NCBI GenBank assembly: GCA_016716275.1
Contig: JADJWR010000001.1
Coordinates: 124,001 to 188,000, forward strand
Length of the DNA: 64,000 bases
Source of the DNA: Burkholderiales bacterium
GTDB lineage: Bacteria; Pseudomonadota; Gammaproteobacteria; Burkholderiales; Burkholderiaceae_F
Direction of reading: 5' to 3'
Shown here: piece by piece, positions 50,956-60,782 of the stretch
How the letters are laid out: every line of letters begins with the position of its first letter
How positions within the stretch are numbered: the stretch's first letter is position 1
The notes under the pieces: model-generated
Seen by the model: only the letters and a program-made list of their open reading frames with translations
Told to the model about the DNA's origin: nothing
The model's database searches: none
Program-made: the position numbers and the translations under genes

Positions 50956-53900
50956 ATGTTCTCCCGCTTCTTCATCGACCGGCCGATCTTCGCCGCGGTG
51001 CTGTCGATCTTCATCGTGCTCGCCGGCCTGGCCTCGATGCGCGTGCTGCCGATCGCGCAGTACCCGGAGATCGCGCCGCCGGTGGTCACGGTGCAGGCGA
51101 TCTACCCGGGCGCATCGGCCTCGGTGCTCGAGCAGACGGTCGCCGCGCCGCTGGAAAACGCGATCAACGGCGTCGAGAACATGCTGTACCTGAGCTCGAC
51201 CTCGTCGAACGGCGTGGTGCAGATCCAGGTCACCTTCGACATCGGCACCGACGTCGACGAGGCGGCGCTGAACGTCAACAACCGCGTCAAGCAGGCCGAG
51301 TCGCGGCTGCCCGAACAGGTGCGCCGCCAGGGCGTGACGGTCGAGAAGGGTTCGTCGAGCTTCCTGCAGGTGATCGCGGCGTACTCGCCGGACGGCCGCT
51401 TCGACGACCTGTACACGTCGAACTACGTGACGCTGAACGTGCTCGACCAGCTCAAGCGCATCCCGGGCACCACCAACGTGCAGATCTTCGGCGCCAAGGA
51501 CTACGCGATGCGCATCTGGGTCCGTCCGGACCGGCTGGCGCAGCTGAAGCTCACCACCGGCGACCTGATCCGCGCGGTCAACGAGCAGAACGCGCAGTTC
51601 GCCGCCGGCAAGATCGGCCAGCCGCCGGCCGCCAGCGGCCAGGAGCTCGTCTACACGATCACCACCCAGGGGCGGCTGGCCGACGCCGAGCAATTCGGCG
51701 AGATCATCGTGCGCGCCAATGCCGACGGCTCGGTGCTGCGGCTGCGCGACGTGGCGCGGGTCGAGCTGGGCAGCAAGGACTACGAGTTCATCGGCCGCTA
51801 CAACGGCCGCAGCGCCACCCTGGTCGGCGTCTTCCTGCAGCCCGGCGCCAACGCGCTCGACGTGGCCAACGACGTGAAGAGCACGATGGCGCGGCTGGCC
51901 GAGCGCTTCCCGCAGGGACTCGCCTACGCGATCCCCTACGACACCACGCGCTTCGTCGAAGTGTCGATCCGCGAGGTGATCAAGACGCTGGCCGAGGCGA
52001 TGGCGCTGGTGTTCCTGGTCGTCTACCTGTTCCTGCAGAACTGGCGGGCGACGCTGATCCCGATCATCGCCGTGCCGGTGTCGCTCGCCGGCGCCTTCGC
52101 GGGACTGTTCGTGCTCGGCTACTCGATCAACACGCTGACCCTGTTCGGCATGGTGCTGGCGATCGGCATCGTGGTCGACGACGCCATCGTGGTGCTGGAA
52201 AACGTCGAGCGGATCATGCACGAGGAGCGCATGCACGCGCGGGAGGCGGCGATCGAGGCGATGCGCGAGGTCACCGGGCCGGTGATCGCCATCGTGCTGG
52301 TGCTCACCGCGGTGTTCGTGCCGATCGCCTTCCTCGGCGGGCTCACCGGCGAGCTGTACCGGCAGTTCGCGATCACCATCTCGATCGCGGTGGTGGTCTC
52401 CGGCCTGGTCGCGCTGACGCTGACGCCGGCGCTGTGCGTGCTGATCCTGAAGCACGAGCACCGGCGGCCCGGACGCTTCTTCACCTGGTTCAACGGCTGG
52501 TTCGACCGGTTGCGCCTGCGCTACACCGGCGGCGTGATCTGGATGATCCGCCGCGGCGCCATCGCCGCGCTGCTGTTCGTCGGCATGGTGGCGGTCGCCG
52601 CCGGCCTGTGGCGCATCACGCCCGGCTCGCTGGTGCCCGACGAGGACCAGGGCTTCTTCATCTCGGCCATCGTGCTGCCCGACGGCGCCAGCCTGGAGCG
52701 CACCGACAAGGTGGTTCGCGAGGTGGTCGAGATCCTGCGCGCCAATCCGGTCAACGAGGACGTGGTCGCCTTCACCGGCTTCGACATCATCGGCAACGGC
52801 ATGCGCAACAACGCGGCGACCATCTTCGTCACCCAGAAGCACTGGGACCAGCGCAGCGTCGGCGTGGCGCAACTGGTCGGCGAGTTCTTCATGAAGACGG
52901 CGCACATCAAGGAGGGGCTGGTGTTCGCCTTCGGCCCGCCGCCGATCTTCGGCGTCGGCGGCTTCGGCGGCTACGAGCTGTACATCCAGAACCGCGGCGA
53001 AGGCGGGCCGCAGCGGATGGCCGAGGTGACGCAGCAGTTTCTCGGCGCGCTGAATGCTTCGCCGCTGCTCGGCGGCGCGCAGTCGTTCTGGCGGGCCAGC
53101 GTGCCGCAGCTCGCGGTCGAGGTCGACCGCGAGCGCGCCAAGTCGCTCGGCGTGCCGATCGACGAGGTGTTCGACACGCTGGCGGCCACCCTCGGCAGCT
53201 TCTACGTCAACGACTTCAACCGCTACGGCCGCGCTTGGCAGGTGCTGATGAGCGCCGAGCCGGCCTTCCGCAGCGAACCGGGCGACATCGGCCAGGTCTG
53301 GGTCCGCTCCGAGCGCGGCGAGATGGTGCCGCTGTCGTCGCTGGCCAGCATCTCGTTTTCCTCCGGGCCGGATTCGCTCGACCGCTACAACAACCTGCCG
53401 GCGGTGAAGATCCTCGGCCAGGCGGCGCGGGGCATCAGCTCGGGCCAGGCGATCGAGGAGATCGAGCGCGTCGCCCGCCAGACGCTGCCGGCCGACTTCA
53501 GCCTCGACTGGACCGGATCGTCGTTCCAGGAGAAGCGTTCCGGCGGCACCGCGGGGCTCGCCATCGGCATGGCGGTGATCATGGTGTTCCTGATCCTTGC
53601 CGCGCAGTACGAGCGCTGGTCGCTGCCGCTGTCGGTGCTGATGGCGCTGCCCTTTGGCACCTTCGGCGCGCTGGCGGCGGTGTGGCTGCGCGGGCTGACC
53701 AACGATGTCTATTTCCAGATCGGCCTGGTGACGCTGCTCGGGCTGGCGGCGAAGAACGCGATCCTGATCGTCGAGTTCGCCTCGCTGAAGAAGGAGGAGG
53801 GCTACTCCACCGCGGCGGCGGCGATCGAGGCGGCGCGGCTGCGCTTCCGGCCGATCATCATGACCTCGCTCGCCTTCATCCTCGGCGTGGTGCCGCTGGC

Positions 53901-54162
53901 CTTCGCGGTCGGCGCCGGCGCCGGCGCGCGCATCTCGGCCGGCACCGGGGTGATGGGCGGCATGCTGGCGGCGACCTTCCTGGCGATCTTCTTCGTCCCC
54001 TTTTTCTTCAAGCTGATCGCCGACCGCCGGCTCGGCGAGAAGCGCAGTGTCGCCGAGCTGAGGGCCGAGGTCGCCGAGGGCGAGCGGCGCAGCGCCGAGC
54101 TGCATGCGCGGGCGGTCGCCGAACTCGCCGCCAAGTCGTCGGCGCGCGGCGCGCACGAATAG
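50956..54162 (+). CDS. RND multidrug efflux transporter (AcrB/MexB type, HAE1)
   Basis: 1068 aa inner-membrane proton-driven pump. Start FSRFFIDRPIFAAVLSIFIVLAGL and PEIAPPVVTVQAIYPGASA are diagnostic of the HAE1 subfamily. TM4 carries the proton-relay aspartates in GIVVDDAIVVLENVERIMHE near residue 410. Two large periplasmic loops (about 35-340 and 560-870) and twelve membrane helices. The C-terminal tail (RSAELHARAVAELAAKS) is charged. Must use an outer-membrane channel encoded elsewhere. No adjacent regulator. Confidence 0.96.
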   Translation: MFSRFFIDRPIFAAVLSIFIVLAGLASMRVLPIAQYPEIAPPVVTVQAIYPGASASVLEQTVAAPLENAINGVENMLYLSSTSSNGVVQIQVTFDIGTDVDEAALNVNNRVKQAESRLPEQVRRQGVTVEKGSSSFLQVIAAYSPDGRFDDLYTSNYVTLNVLDQLKRIPGTTNVQIFGAKDYAMRIWVRPDRLAQLKLTTGDLIRAVNEQNAQFAAGKIGQPPAASGQELVYTITTQGRLADAEQFGEIIVRANADGSVLRLRDVARVELGSKDYEFIGRYNGRSATLVGVFLQPGANALDVANDVKSTMARLAERFPQGLAYAIPYDTTRFVEVSIREVIKTLAEAMALVFLVVYLFLQNWRATLIPIIAVPVSLAGAFAGLFVLGYSINTLTLFGMVLAIGIVVDDAIVVLENVERIMHEERMHAREAAIEAMREVTGPVIAIVLVLTAVFVPIAFLGGLTGELYRQFAITISIAVVVSGLVALTLTPALCVLILKHEHRRPGRFFTWFNGWFDRLRLRYTGGVIWMIRRGAIAALLFVGMVAVAAGLWRITPGSLVPDEDQGFFISAIVLPDGASLERTDKVVREVVEILRANPVNEDVVAFTGFDIIGNGMRNNAATIFVTQKHWDQRSVGVAQLVGEFFMKTAHIKEGLVFAFGPPPIFGVGGFGGYELYIQNRGEGGPQRMAEVTQQFLGALNASPLLGGAQSFWRASVPQLAVEVDRERAKSLGVPIDEVFDTLAATLGSFYVNDFNRYGRAWQVLMSAEPAFRSEPGDIGQVWVRSERGEMVPLSSLASISFSSGPDSLDRYNNLPAVKILGQAARGISSGQAIEEIERVARQTLPADFSLDWTGSSFQEKRSGGTAGLAIGMAVIMVFLILAAQYERWSLPLSVLMALPFGTFGALAAVWLRGLTNDVYFQIGLVTLLGLAAKNAILIVEFASLKKEEGYSTAAAAIEAARLRFRPIIMTSLAFILGVVPLAFAVGAGAGARISAGTGVMGGMLAATFLAIFFVPFFFKLIADRRLGEKRSVAELRAEVAEGERRSAELHARAVAELAAKSSARGAHE

Positions 54163-54186
54163 CGGGTGGCGGGCGGCGCCGGCCGC

Positions 54187-54789
54187 TCAGGCACGGGCGA
54201 TCTGCAGCGTGTCGGCTTCGATCGGCGCCAGCAGCGCCTCGGTACCGGCCGCCGGTGCCAGCCAGCGCGCGTAATCGGTCTCGCGCAGGATCACCGGCAT
54301 GCGGTCGTGCAGCGGCGCGATCGCCGCATTGGCGGCGCACGTGACGATGGTGTAGCTGGCCACGCCCTCGCCGCTCGCGCGGTCCTGCCACCACTCCCAC
54401 AGCCCGGCCAGTGCGAACAGCGGCTCTTCGCGCAGCGAGATCCGCCACTTCAGCCGCTGGCCCTTCGCGCCGCTCCACTCGAAGAAGGCGTTCGCCGGCA
54501 CCAGGCAGCGGCGCTTGCGCCAGGCGCTGCGGAACGCCGGCAGGCTCGCCACCGTCTCGGCGCGGGCGTTGATGCAGCGGCTGCCGAACTTCAGGTCCGG
54601 CGCCCACGGCGGCACCAGGCCCCAGCGCGCCAGCACGCACTCGCGCTCGCCGTCGGCCGCCAGCCGCACGATCGGCGCCCGGTCGGTCGGCCGCCAGTCG
54701 GCGTTGGCGGCGAACCCGGGCACCGCCGGCACGCTGAACTTCGCCCGGATCGCCGCCGGGCTGTCGGACAGGTCGTAGCGGCCGCACAT
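54187..54789 (-). CDS. SOS-response-associated peptidase (SRAP/YedK)
   Basis: 200 aa. SRAP proteins crosslink to abasic sites in single-stranded DNA through Cys2. MCGRYDL at the start provides Cys2 after Met removal; the other active-site motifs are SRCINARAETV near residue 70, CLVPANAFFEW near 96 and PLHDRMPVIL near 162. The frame is open upstream but the family begins at this MCGRY. Adjacent to, and same strand as, carbonic anhydrase. Confidence 0.93.
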   Translation of the reverse strand: MCGRYDLSDSPAAIRAKFSVPAVPGFAANADWRPTDRAPIVRLAADGERECVLARWGLVPPWAPDLKFGSRCINARAETVASLPAFRSAWRKRRCLVPANAFFEWSGAKGQRLKWRISLREEPLFALAGLWEWWQDRASGEGVASYTIVTCAANAAIAPLHDRMPVILRETDYARWLAPAAGTEALLAPIEADTLQIARA

Positions 54790-54806
54790 GGCTTGCCGGC
54801 CCGCCC

Positions 54807-55469
54807 TCAGCGGCCGTAGCGCGAGCGGATCAGGGCCAGCGAGGCGGCGCGCGCCGAGTCGAGGTCGGTATGGCCGTCGACGTTGAAGCCGACGTCGATC
54901 AGCAGGCCGTCGCGCAGCGAGTAGATCCAGCCGCTGACCGTCAGGTCGGCGTGCCGCCGCCAGGCCTCGCGCACGATCGTCGACTCGCAGACGTTGCTGG
55001 CCTGCTCGAGCACGTTCAGTTCGGCGAGCAGGTTGACCTTCTCGTCGGCGTCGGTCACCGACTCGACCAGCGACGCGTGCCGGCCCTGCACGTCCTGCAG
55101 ATGGCGCAGCCAGTGCTCGGCCAGGCCGCCGGCCGAGCGGCGCAGCGCCATGCGCACGCCGCTGCAGCCATGGTGGCCGACGACGATCACGTGGCGGACC
55201 TGCAGCAGGTCGACCGCGAAGTCGATCACCGCCAGGCAGTTCAGGTCGGTGTGCACGACCAGGTTGCCGACGTTGCGGTGGACGAACACTTCGCCGGGCG
55301 CCAGCCCGGTGATCTGGTTGGCCGGCACGCGGCTGTCCGAGCAGCCGATCCACAGGTACTCCGGCGCCTGCTGGTCGAGCAGCTTGGAGAAGTACGCCGG
55401 GTCGCGCTCGGCCTCGTGCCGTGCCCAGGCGCGGTTGTTGTCGAGCAGGCGTTGCAGGCGCTGCGTCAT
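54807..55469 (-). CDS. can: Beta-class carbonic anhydrase
   Basis: 220 aa, reversible hydration of CO2. Zinc ligands and catalytic dyad in YLWIGCSDSRVPANQI (Cys42, Asp44, Arg46) and VIVVGHHGCSGV (His98, Cys101 in E. coli Can numbering). N-terminal LLDNNRAWARHEAERDPAYFSKL is typical. The C-terminal VSGWIYSLRDGLLIDVG is complete. Divergent from the M48 protease gene. Confidence 0.95.
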   Translation of the reverse strand: MTQRLQRLLDNNRAWARHEAERDPAYFSKLLDQQAPEYLWIGCSDSRVPANQITGLAPGEVFVHRNVGNLVVHTDLNCLAVIDFAVDLLQVRHVIVVGHHGCSGVRMALRRSAGGLAEHWLRHLQDVQGRHASLVESVTDADEKVNLLAELNVLEQASNVCESTIVREAWRRHADLTVSGWIYSLRDGLLIDVGFNVDGHTDLDSARAASLALIRSRYGR

Positions 55470-55587
55470 GGCGGTCCTCGCGTGGCGGGCGGGATCGGCA
55501 GAGGATAAGGGCTTCGACGAATCGCGCGCGCCGCCGGTCGCGGTAGATTAAAGCCGGTGCCGCGGTGCGGCGGATGGAGAGTCGACG

Positions 55588-56940
55588 ATGGAAAACGGAG
55601 AGCTTGCCGGCCTGCCGCGGCGCCTGCGCCGCAACCGCCTGACGCGCCGCGACGTGCTGTGGCTGTTCGGCGCCGGTGTGGCGGCCGGCAGCCTCGCGGG
55701 CTGCGCCACCTCCCCGGTGACCGGCGAACGGATCCTGGTCGGCATGAGCGAGGAGGAGGAGCGGCAGGTCGACCGGCAGGTCGCGCCGCACCAGTTCTCG
55801 CAGGACATGGGGCCGGTGCAGGACGAGGCGGTCAACCGCTACGTGGCCGGCCTCGGCGACCGGATGGACGACCTGACCCAGCGGCCGAACATGCCGTACT
55901 CGTACCGGGTGCTGAACGCCAACTACATCAACGCCTACACCTTCCCCGGCGGGGCGATGGGCGTGACCCGCGGCATCATGACCGAGCTCGACAGCGAGGC
56001 CGAACTGGCGGCGCTGCTCGGCCACGAGATGGGCCACGTCAACGCCCGCCATGCCGCGCAGCGGCAGGGCCAGCAGATGCTGGCGCAGGCGGCCGTCGCG
56101 GGGCTGACCATCGCCGCCGTCGCCACCGACTCCTCCTGGGGCGGGCTGGCGGCGGTCGGCGGCGAGATCGGCGCCAGCGCGCTGCTCGCCTCGTACTCGC
56201 GCGACAACGAGCGCGAGGCCGACGCGCTGGGGCAGGACTACATGGTCAAGGCCGGCTACCCGGCCAGCGGCATGACGCAGCTGCATGGGCTGCTGGTGCG
56301 CGAGGCCAAGGAGACGCCGTCGCTGCTGGAGACGATGTTCTCGACGCATCCGATGAGCGGCGAGCGCGTGGCCAACGCGCAGCGGCTGGCGGAAACCAGG
56401 CACGCGGCGAGCCTGAAGGCCAATCCGAAGCGCGAGCGCTACATGGACAGCACCGCGAGCCTGCGCCGGCTCAAGCCGGCCATCGACGCCTGCAAGAGCG
56501 GCGAGGCGGCGATGGCACGCAAGCAGCTGCCGCAGGCGCAGGGGGATTTCGCCCGCGCGCTGGCCGTCGCGCCGCGCGACTATCCGTCGAACCTGCTGAT
56601 GGCCCGCTGCCTGGTCGCGCAGGGCCGGCAGAAGGACGCGCTGCGCTACGCCGACGCGGCGCGCTCGATCTACCCGCAGGAAGCGCAGGCGCACAAGCTC
56701 ACCGGCGTGCTGCAGCTGGCGGAAAGGAACCCGGGCGCGGCGGTGCAAAGCTTCGAGCAGTTCGACCGGCTGCTGCCCGGCGACCCGGGAATCGCCTTCC
56801 TCAAGGGGGTGAGCTACGAGGGCGCCGGCAACCAGCGCGCCGCCGCCGAAAGCTACGCGCGCTTCCTGCGCAGCGGCGGCCAGGGCAAGCCGGCCGAGTA
56901 CTCGATGAGCCGGCTGAAGGCCTGGGGTTACGCCCGCTGA
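55588..56940 (+). CDS. Periplasmic M48 metalloprotease lipoprotein with TPR-like C-terminus
   Basis: 450 aa. Twin-arginine-type leader (TRRDVLWLFGAGVAAG) and lipobox SLAGC near residue 39. M48 domain about 60-270: zinc motif LLGHEMGHVNARHAA near 150 and third ligand region READALGQDYMVKAGY near 215. Residues about 310-445 look like TPR repeats (ALAVAPRDYPSNLLMARCLV). Resembles BepA/LoiP-type envelope quality-control proteases. The stop is overlapped by the CTG start of the next gene. Confidence 0.9.
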   Translation: MENGELAGLPRRLRRNRLTRRDVLWLFGAGVAAGSLAGCATSPVTGERILVGMSEEEERQVDRQVAPHQFSQDMGPVQDEAVNRYVAGLGDRMDDLTQRPNMPYSYRVLNANYINAYTFPGGAMGVTRGIMTELDSEAELAALLGHEMGHVNARHAAQRQGQQMLAQAAVAGLTIAAVATDSSWGGLAAVGGEIGASALLASYSRDNEREADALGQDYMVKAGYPASGMTQLHGLLVREAKETPSLLETMFSTHPMSGERVANAQRLAETRHAASLKANPKRERYMDSTASLRRLKPAIDACKSGEAAMARKQLPQAQGDFARALAVAPRDYPSNLLMARCLVAQGRQKDALRYADAARSIYPQEAQAHKLTGVLQLAERNPGAAVQSFEQFDRLLPGDPGIAFLKGVSYEGAGNQRAAAESYARFLRSGGQGKPAEYSMSRLKAWGYAR

Positions 56941-57842
56941 CCGCGCCGCTCACGGACGCCGCGCCGGCCGGCGAACAGGCGCATCTGCTGGCGCGCCCCG
57001 ACGGCGCGCGCATCGCCTATCGGCACAGCGCCGCGCGGCGGCCATCGGGCAAGGCGCCGGTGCTGCTGCTGCACGGGCTGGCCAGCAACATGACGCGCTG
57101 GTCGGAGTTCGTCGAGCGCACGGCGCTGGTCGAGCAGCGCGACGTCGTCCGCGTCGACCTGCGCGGCCACGGCGAGTCGCCGACGCGCGGCCGCATCTCG
57201 CTCGAGCTGTGGGTCGACGACCTGCTGGCGCTGCTCGACTCGCTCGGCGCCTCACGCGCGCTGCTGGTCGGCCACAGCCTCGGCGCCCAGGTGGCGCTGG
57301 CCTGCGCGGCGCGCGCGCCCGACCGGGTGGCGGGCATGGTGCTGATCGACCCGGTGTTCCGCGCCGCCCTGCGCGGCCAATGGAAGTGGCTGGCACGGGC
57401 CGGGCACCTGTTCGTCGTCGCGGCGGCGCTGGCGCGCGGGCTTAACGCACTCGGCCTGCGCCGACAGCAGATCCCGCCGCTCGACCTGCGGGCGCTCGAC
57501 GCGCTGGCGCGCGAGTCGCTCGGGTCACCGGAAGCGGAAGCCGAGTTCATCCGCCGCTACAGCTCGACCCGCGCCGACCTGCGCACCTTCCGCACGGCGC
57601 ACTACCTGCAGGAGCTGGTCGAGATGTTCCGGCCGGTCGCGGCGCCCGAGTCGATCGTCGCGCCGACGCTGGTGCTGCTGTCGACCGGCGCCACCTTCGC
57701 CGACCTGGAGGCGATGCGCGAGATCGCGGCACGCCTGCCGCGTGGCGAAGTGACGATGATCGACTGCCACCACTGGCCGCTGACCGAGCGGCCGGACGAG
57801 GTCAGGCAGGTGATCGACGACTGGTGCGCGACACGGCCGTAG
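56937..57842 (+). CDS. Alpha/beta hydrolase, probable CTG start
   Basis: 301 aa. Oxyanion-hole region VLLLHGLASNMTRWSEF near residue 40, nucleophile elbow GHSLGAQVAL (Ser near 115), VDLRGHGESP near 75, and the catalytic His probably in DCHHWPLTERPDE near 278. No ATG, GTG or TTG exists near the beginning of the domain; the CTG at 56937 overlaps the protease stop as CTGA, analogous to ATGA coupling. Substrate unknown. Confidence 0.78.
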   Translation: MTAPLTDAAPAGEQAHLLARPDGARIAYRHSAARRPSGKAPVLLLHGLASNMTRWSEFVERTALVEQRDVVRVDLRGHGESPTRGRISLELWVDDLLALLDSLGASRALLVGHSLGAQVALACAARAPDRVAGMVLIDPVFRAALRGQWKWLARAGHLFVVAAALARGLNALGLRRQQIPPLDLRALDALARESLGSPEAEAEFIRRYSSTRADLRTFRTAHYLQELVEMFRPVAAPESIVAPTLVLLSTGATFADLEAMREIAARLPRGEVTMIDCHHWPLTERPDEVRQVIDDWCATRP

Positions 57843-57858
57843 GACGGCGGCGATCGCG

Positions 57859-59031
57859 CTACCGTTGCCCGCCTCGCAGCAGCGGCGCCAGCGCCCGCAG
57901 GCCGAGCGCCGGGCCGATCGCCAGGCACGGCAGCACCATCGCCAGCGGCCAGTGCTGCGCGGCGCGGGTGACCAGCTCGATGCTGACGATGGTGATGGTG
58001 AAACCGATGCAGTTGACGAAGGTGAGCACGCTGCCGACCGCCTCGCGCGGTGCGTTCAGCGCGGTCAGCGTCGAGAACTGCGGCGAGTCGCCGACCACCG
58101 TCGTGCCCCAGACGATGAGCCAGGCGGCGAACAGCCACGGCGGTGCGTCGAGCAGCAGCGGCGCCAGCGCGCAGCACACGCCGCTGGCAGCCAGCTGCGC
58201 CGCCGCCACTTTCGCGCTGCCGATGCGCCGCGCCAGCAGCCCGCCGACCGCGCAACCGAAGAAGCCCGCGCCGATCACCGTGAACGAGCCGAGCGCGACC
58301 TGCTCCGGCAGCCGCGTGGCGACCACCAGGGGCACCAGCACCCAGAACGCGTACAGCTCCCACATGTGGCCGAAGTAGCCGAAGGCCGAGGCACGCACCC
58401 TGCGGTCGGTCCAGATCACCGCCAGCGCCTGCGGACGGATGCGCGCGGCGCGCGGCATCGACGGGCTGTCGGGCACCAGCAGGACCATCAGGGCGCCACC
58501 GGCGGCGGCGATCGCCGACACCGACCACATCACCGTCTGCCACGGCCACTGCGCACCGAGCGCGCGCAGGCCGTGCGGCGCCGCCGTGCCGAGCACCAGC
58601 GCGCCGACCAGCAGGCCGAGCGCCGCGCCCAGCCCGTGCGTGTACCAGCCGGCGGCGATCTTCATGCCGACCGGGTAGATGCCGGCGAGGAAGAAGCCGG
58701 TGGCGAAGCGCAGCGCCAGCAGCGGCTCGTACTGTCGGTCGAGCAGCGCGCCGGCGGCGTTGCAGGCGGCACCGGCCAGCGCGCACAGCAGGAAGACCTG
58801 CCGCGGCGAGAAGCGGTCGGCGATCGTCAGCAGGGCGAACACCAGCGTGCCGGCGATGAAGCCGCCCTGCACCGCCGAGGTCAGCGAGCCGACCGCCGAG
58901 GCCGGCAGCTGCCAGTCGCGCTGCAGCTCCGGCATCACCGCGTTGACGGCGAACCACAGCGAGGTGCCGGCGAGCTGCGACAGCACGATCGCCGGCAGGA
59001 TGCGGCGCGGGACGGAGTGGGCTTCGGTCAT
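57859..59031 (-). CDS. MFS transporter
   Basis: 390-aa permease with about twelve hydrophobic helices. The N-terminal half has LSQLAGTSLWFAVNAVMPEL and the loop FALLTIADRFSPRQVF (motif A position). RFATGFFLAGIYPVGMKIAAGWY near residue 108 is typical of a small cyanate/nitrate-like MFS group. Substrate not predictable. Convergent with the hydrolase gene. Confidence 0.88.
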   Translation of the reverse strand: MTEAHSVPRRILPAIVLSQLAGTSLWFAVNAVMPELQRDWQLPASAVGSLTSAVQGGFIAGTLVFALLTIADRFSPRQVFLLCALAGAACNAAGALLDRQYEPLLALRFATGFFLAGIYPVGMKIAAGWYTHGLGAALGLLVGALVLGTAAPHGLRALGAQWPWQTVMWSVSAIAAAGGALMVLLVPDSPSMPRAARIRPQALAVIWTDRRVRASAFGYFGHMWELYAFWVLVPLVVATRLPEQVALGSFTVIGAGFFGCAVGGLLARRIGSAKVAAAQLAASGVCCALAPLLLDAPPWLFAAWLIVWGTTVVGDSPQFSTLTALNAPREAVGSVLTFVNCIGFTITIVSIELVTRAAQHWPLAMVLPCLAIGPALGLRALAPLLRGGQR

Positions 59032-59078
59032 CGGCTCGGGCCTGCCGCCGACTTTACGCCGGCCCGTATCCTTGCCCG

Positions 59079-60242
59079 ATGCACGAACTGCAGCGGGCCG
59101 ACGTGATCGTGATCGGCGCCGGCATTGCCGGCGCCTCGGTCGCCTACGAACTGGCGGCGTCGCGCCGCGTGCTGCTGCTCGAGCGGGAGAGCCAGCCCGG
59201 CTATCACACCACCGGCCGCTCGGCAGCGCTGTTCACCGAGACCTACGGCAACGCGGTGATGCGCGCGCTGACGCGCGCCAGCAAGTCCTTCCTGCTCGCG
59301 CCGCCGGCGGGCTTTGCGGCAACCCGGCTGCTGGCGCCGCGCGGCACCTTGCTGGTGGCGCGCGCCGAGCAGCTGCCGGCGCTGCAGCGCTCGCGCGACG
59401 AATGCGCGGCGCTGGTCGACGACCTCGCCTGGTGGTCGGCCGAGGAGGTCCTGGCGCGGGTGCCGTGCTTCGCGCCGGGGCAGGTTGCCGCCGGCCTGCT
59501 GGAGCCCGGCGCGATGGACATCGACGTGCATGCGCTGCATCAAGGGTTCCTGCGTGGCCTGCGCGCGCGCGACGGCCGGCTCGCCTGCCGGGCCGAGGTG
59601 CGTGCGCTGGCGAGGTTCCGGCAACACTGGCGCGTGCAGACGTCGGCCGGCGAATTCGCCGCGCCGCTGCTGGTCAATGCCGCCGGCGCCTGGGCCGACG
59701 AGATCGGCCGGCTGGCCGGCGCCAGGCCGATCGGCCTGATGCCTGCGCGGCGCACCGCGATCACCTTCGATCCGCCGGCCGGCACCCCGGTCGACCACTG
59801 GCCGGCGGTGATCGACATCGACGAAGAGTGGTACTTCAAGCCGGACGCCGGGCGTCTGCTCGCCTCACCGGCCGACGAGACGCCGTCGCCGCCGTGCGAT
59901 GCACAGCCCGACGAGTACGACGTCGCCGTTCTGGTCGACCGGCTGGCCCGTGCCACCACCCTGAAGGTGCCGCGCATCCGCGCCCGCTGGGCCGGCCTGC
60001 GTTCGTTCGTCGTCGACAGGACGATCGTCGCCGGCTTCGACGCGCAGGCCGAGGGCTTGTTCTGGCTGGCCGGGCAGGGCGGCTACGGCATCCAGACCGC
60101 CCCGGCGGTTGCGCGCGCCGCCGCGTCGCTGCTGGCCGGCGAGCCGATGCCGAGCGACCTCGCCGGCCTCGGTGTCGACGCTGCGGCGCTGTCGCCGTCG
60201 CGGCCGGCGCTGGCGGCAGCGCCGCAGCGGGACGGAGCCTGA
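59079..60242 (+). CDS. FAD-dependent oxidoreductase (DAO/glycine oxidase family)
   Basis: 387 aa. FAD-binding VIVIGAGIAGASVAYELAASRRVLLLE at residues 8-34, TTGRSAALFTETYG near 45, LVNAAGAWADEIGRLAG near 190, and C-terminal WAGLRSFVVDRTIVAGFD and WLAGQGGYGIQTAPAVAR. Oxidises an amine or hydroxy-acid substrate not determined by sequence. Divergent from the MFS gene, with 47 bases between starts. Confidence 0.9.
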   Translation: MHELQRADVIVIGAGIAGASVAYELAASRRVLLLERESQPGYHTTGRSAALFTETYGNAVMRALTRASKSFLLAPPAGFAATRLLAPRGTLLVARAEQLPALQRSRDECAALVDDLAWWSAEEVLARVPCFAPGQVAAGLLEPGAMDIDVHALHQGFLRGLRARDGRLACRAEVRALARFRQHWRVQTSAGEFAAPLLVNAAGAWADEIGRLAGARPIGLMPARRTAITFDPPAGTPVDHWPAVIDIDEEWYFKPDAGRLLASPADETPSPPCDAQPDEYDVAVLVDRLARATTLKVPRIRARWAGLRSFVVDRTIVAGFDAQAEGLFWLAGQGGYGIQTAPAVARAAASLLAGEPMPSDLAGLGVDAAALSPSRPALAAAPQRDGA

Positions 60243-60249
60243 GGGCCGT

Positions 60250-60753
60250 TCACCTGGCCATCGTCGATCGGCCGGACGGCGGCTCGCCGCGCTCCTGCGC
60301 CGCCAGCGCGCGCAGGTAGTCGGCGAACTGCGGGTCCTCGCCGCGCAGCAGCTCCGGCAGGCGCAGGTAGAAGTCGTCGCGGCGAAGCCACTCGCGCATG
60401 AAGTCCTCCCACGAGTTCCAGCGCCTTGCCTGCGCCGGCGTCATGTCGGCCGACCAGGCGGTGAGATAGGCACGCTCGAGCAGCGAGATCAGCATGTCGA
60501 GGATGGCGAGCATCCGCTCGCGCTGCTCGGGGGTGAGGTCCGGCGTCGGCGCGTTCGAGCGCAGGTGCAGGTCGGCGTTGTCGATCACCACCTTCAGGAA
60601 GTCGTTGTAGGCGTTCGACAGCAGCTGGTAGACCTCGTCCTCCTCGTTGGCGCGCTGCTTGCGCTGCTCGAACAGGAACAGGCCGATCGCCAGCGGCAGG
60701 CCGATCACGGTCACCACGTAGCTGGCCTGTTCCCAGGTATCGAGACCGAGCAT
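60250..60753 (-). CDS. Small single-pass membrane protein of unknown function
   Basis: 167 aa. One N-terminal membrane helix (about 10-28, ASYVVTVIGLPLAIGLFLF), then a cytoplasmic helical domain (EQRKQRANEEDEVYQLLSNAYNDFLKVVIDNADLHL; WNSWEDFMREWLRRDDF). Ribosome site CGGAG. Similar short proteins occur in many Proteobacteria without assigned role. Convergent with the FAD oxidoreductase; 29 bases after the aldo-keto reductase stop. Confidence 0.75.
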   Translation of the reverse strand: MLGLDTWEQASYVVTVIGLPLAIGLFLFEQRKQRANEEDEVYQLLSNAYNDFLKVVIDNADLHLRSNAPTPDLTPEQRERMLAILDMLISLLERAYLTAWSADMTPAQARRWNSWEDFMREWLRRDDFYLRLPELLRGEDPQFADYLRALAAQERGEPPSGRSTMAR

Positions 60754-60782
60754 CGAGACTCCGCGATCGGCGCGCGCTGCCG

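Noticed and set aside
49516..54156. 1546-codon open frame on the minus strand opposite the RND genes
   Set aside because: Composition is Arg/His/Gln/Asp-rich, typical of an antisense shadow in 70% GC DNA; the plus strand encodes well-known RND proteins over the same span.
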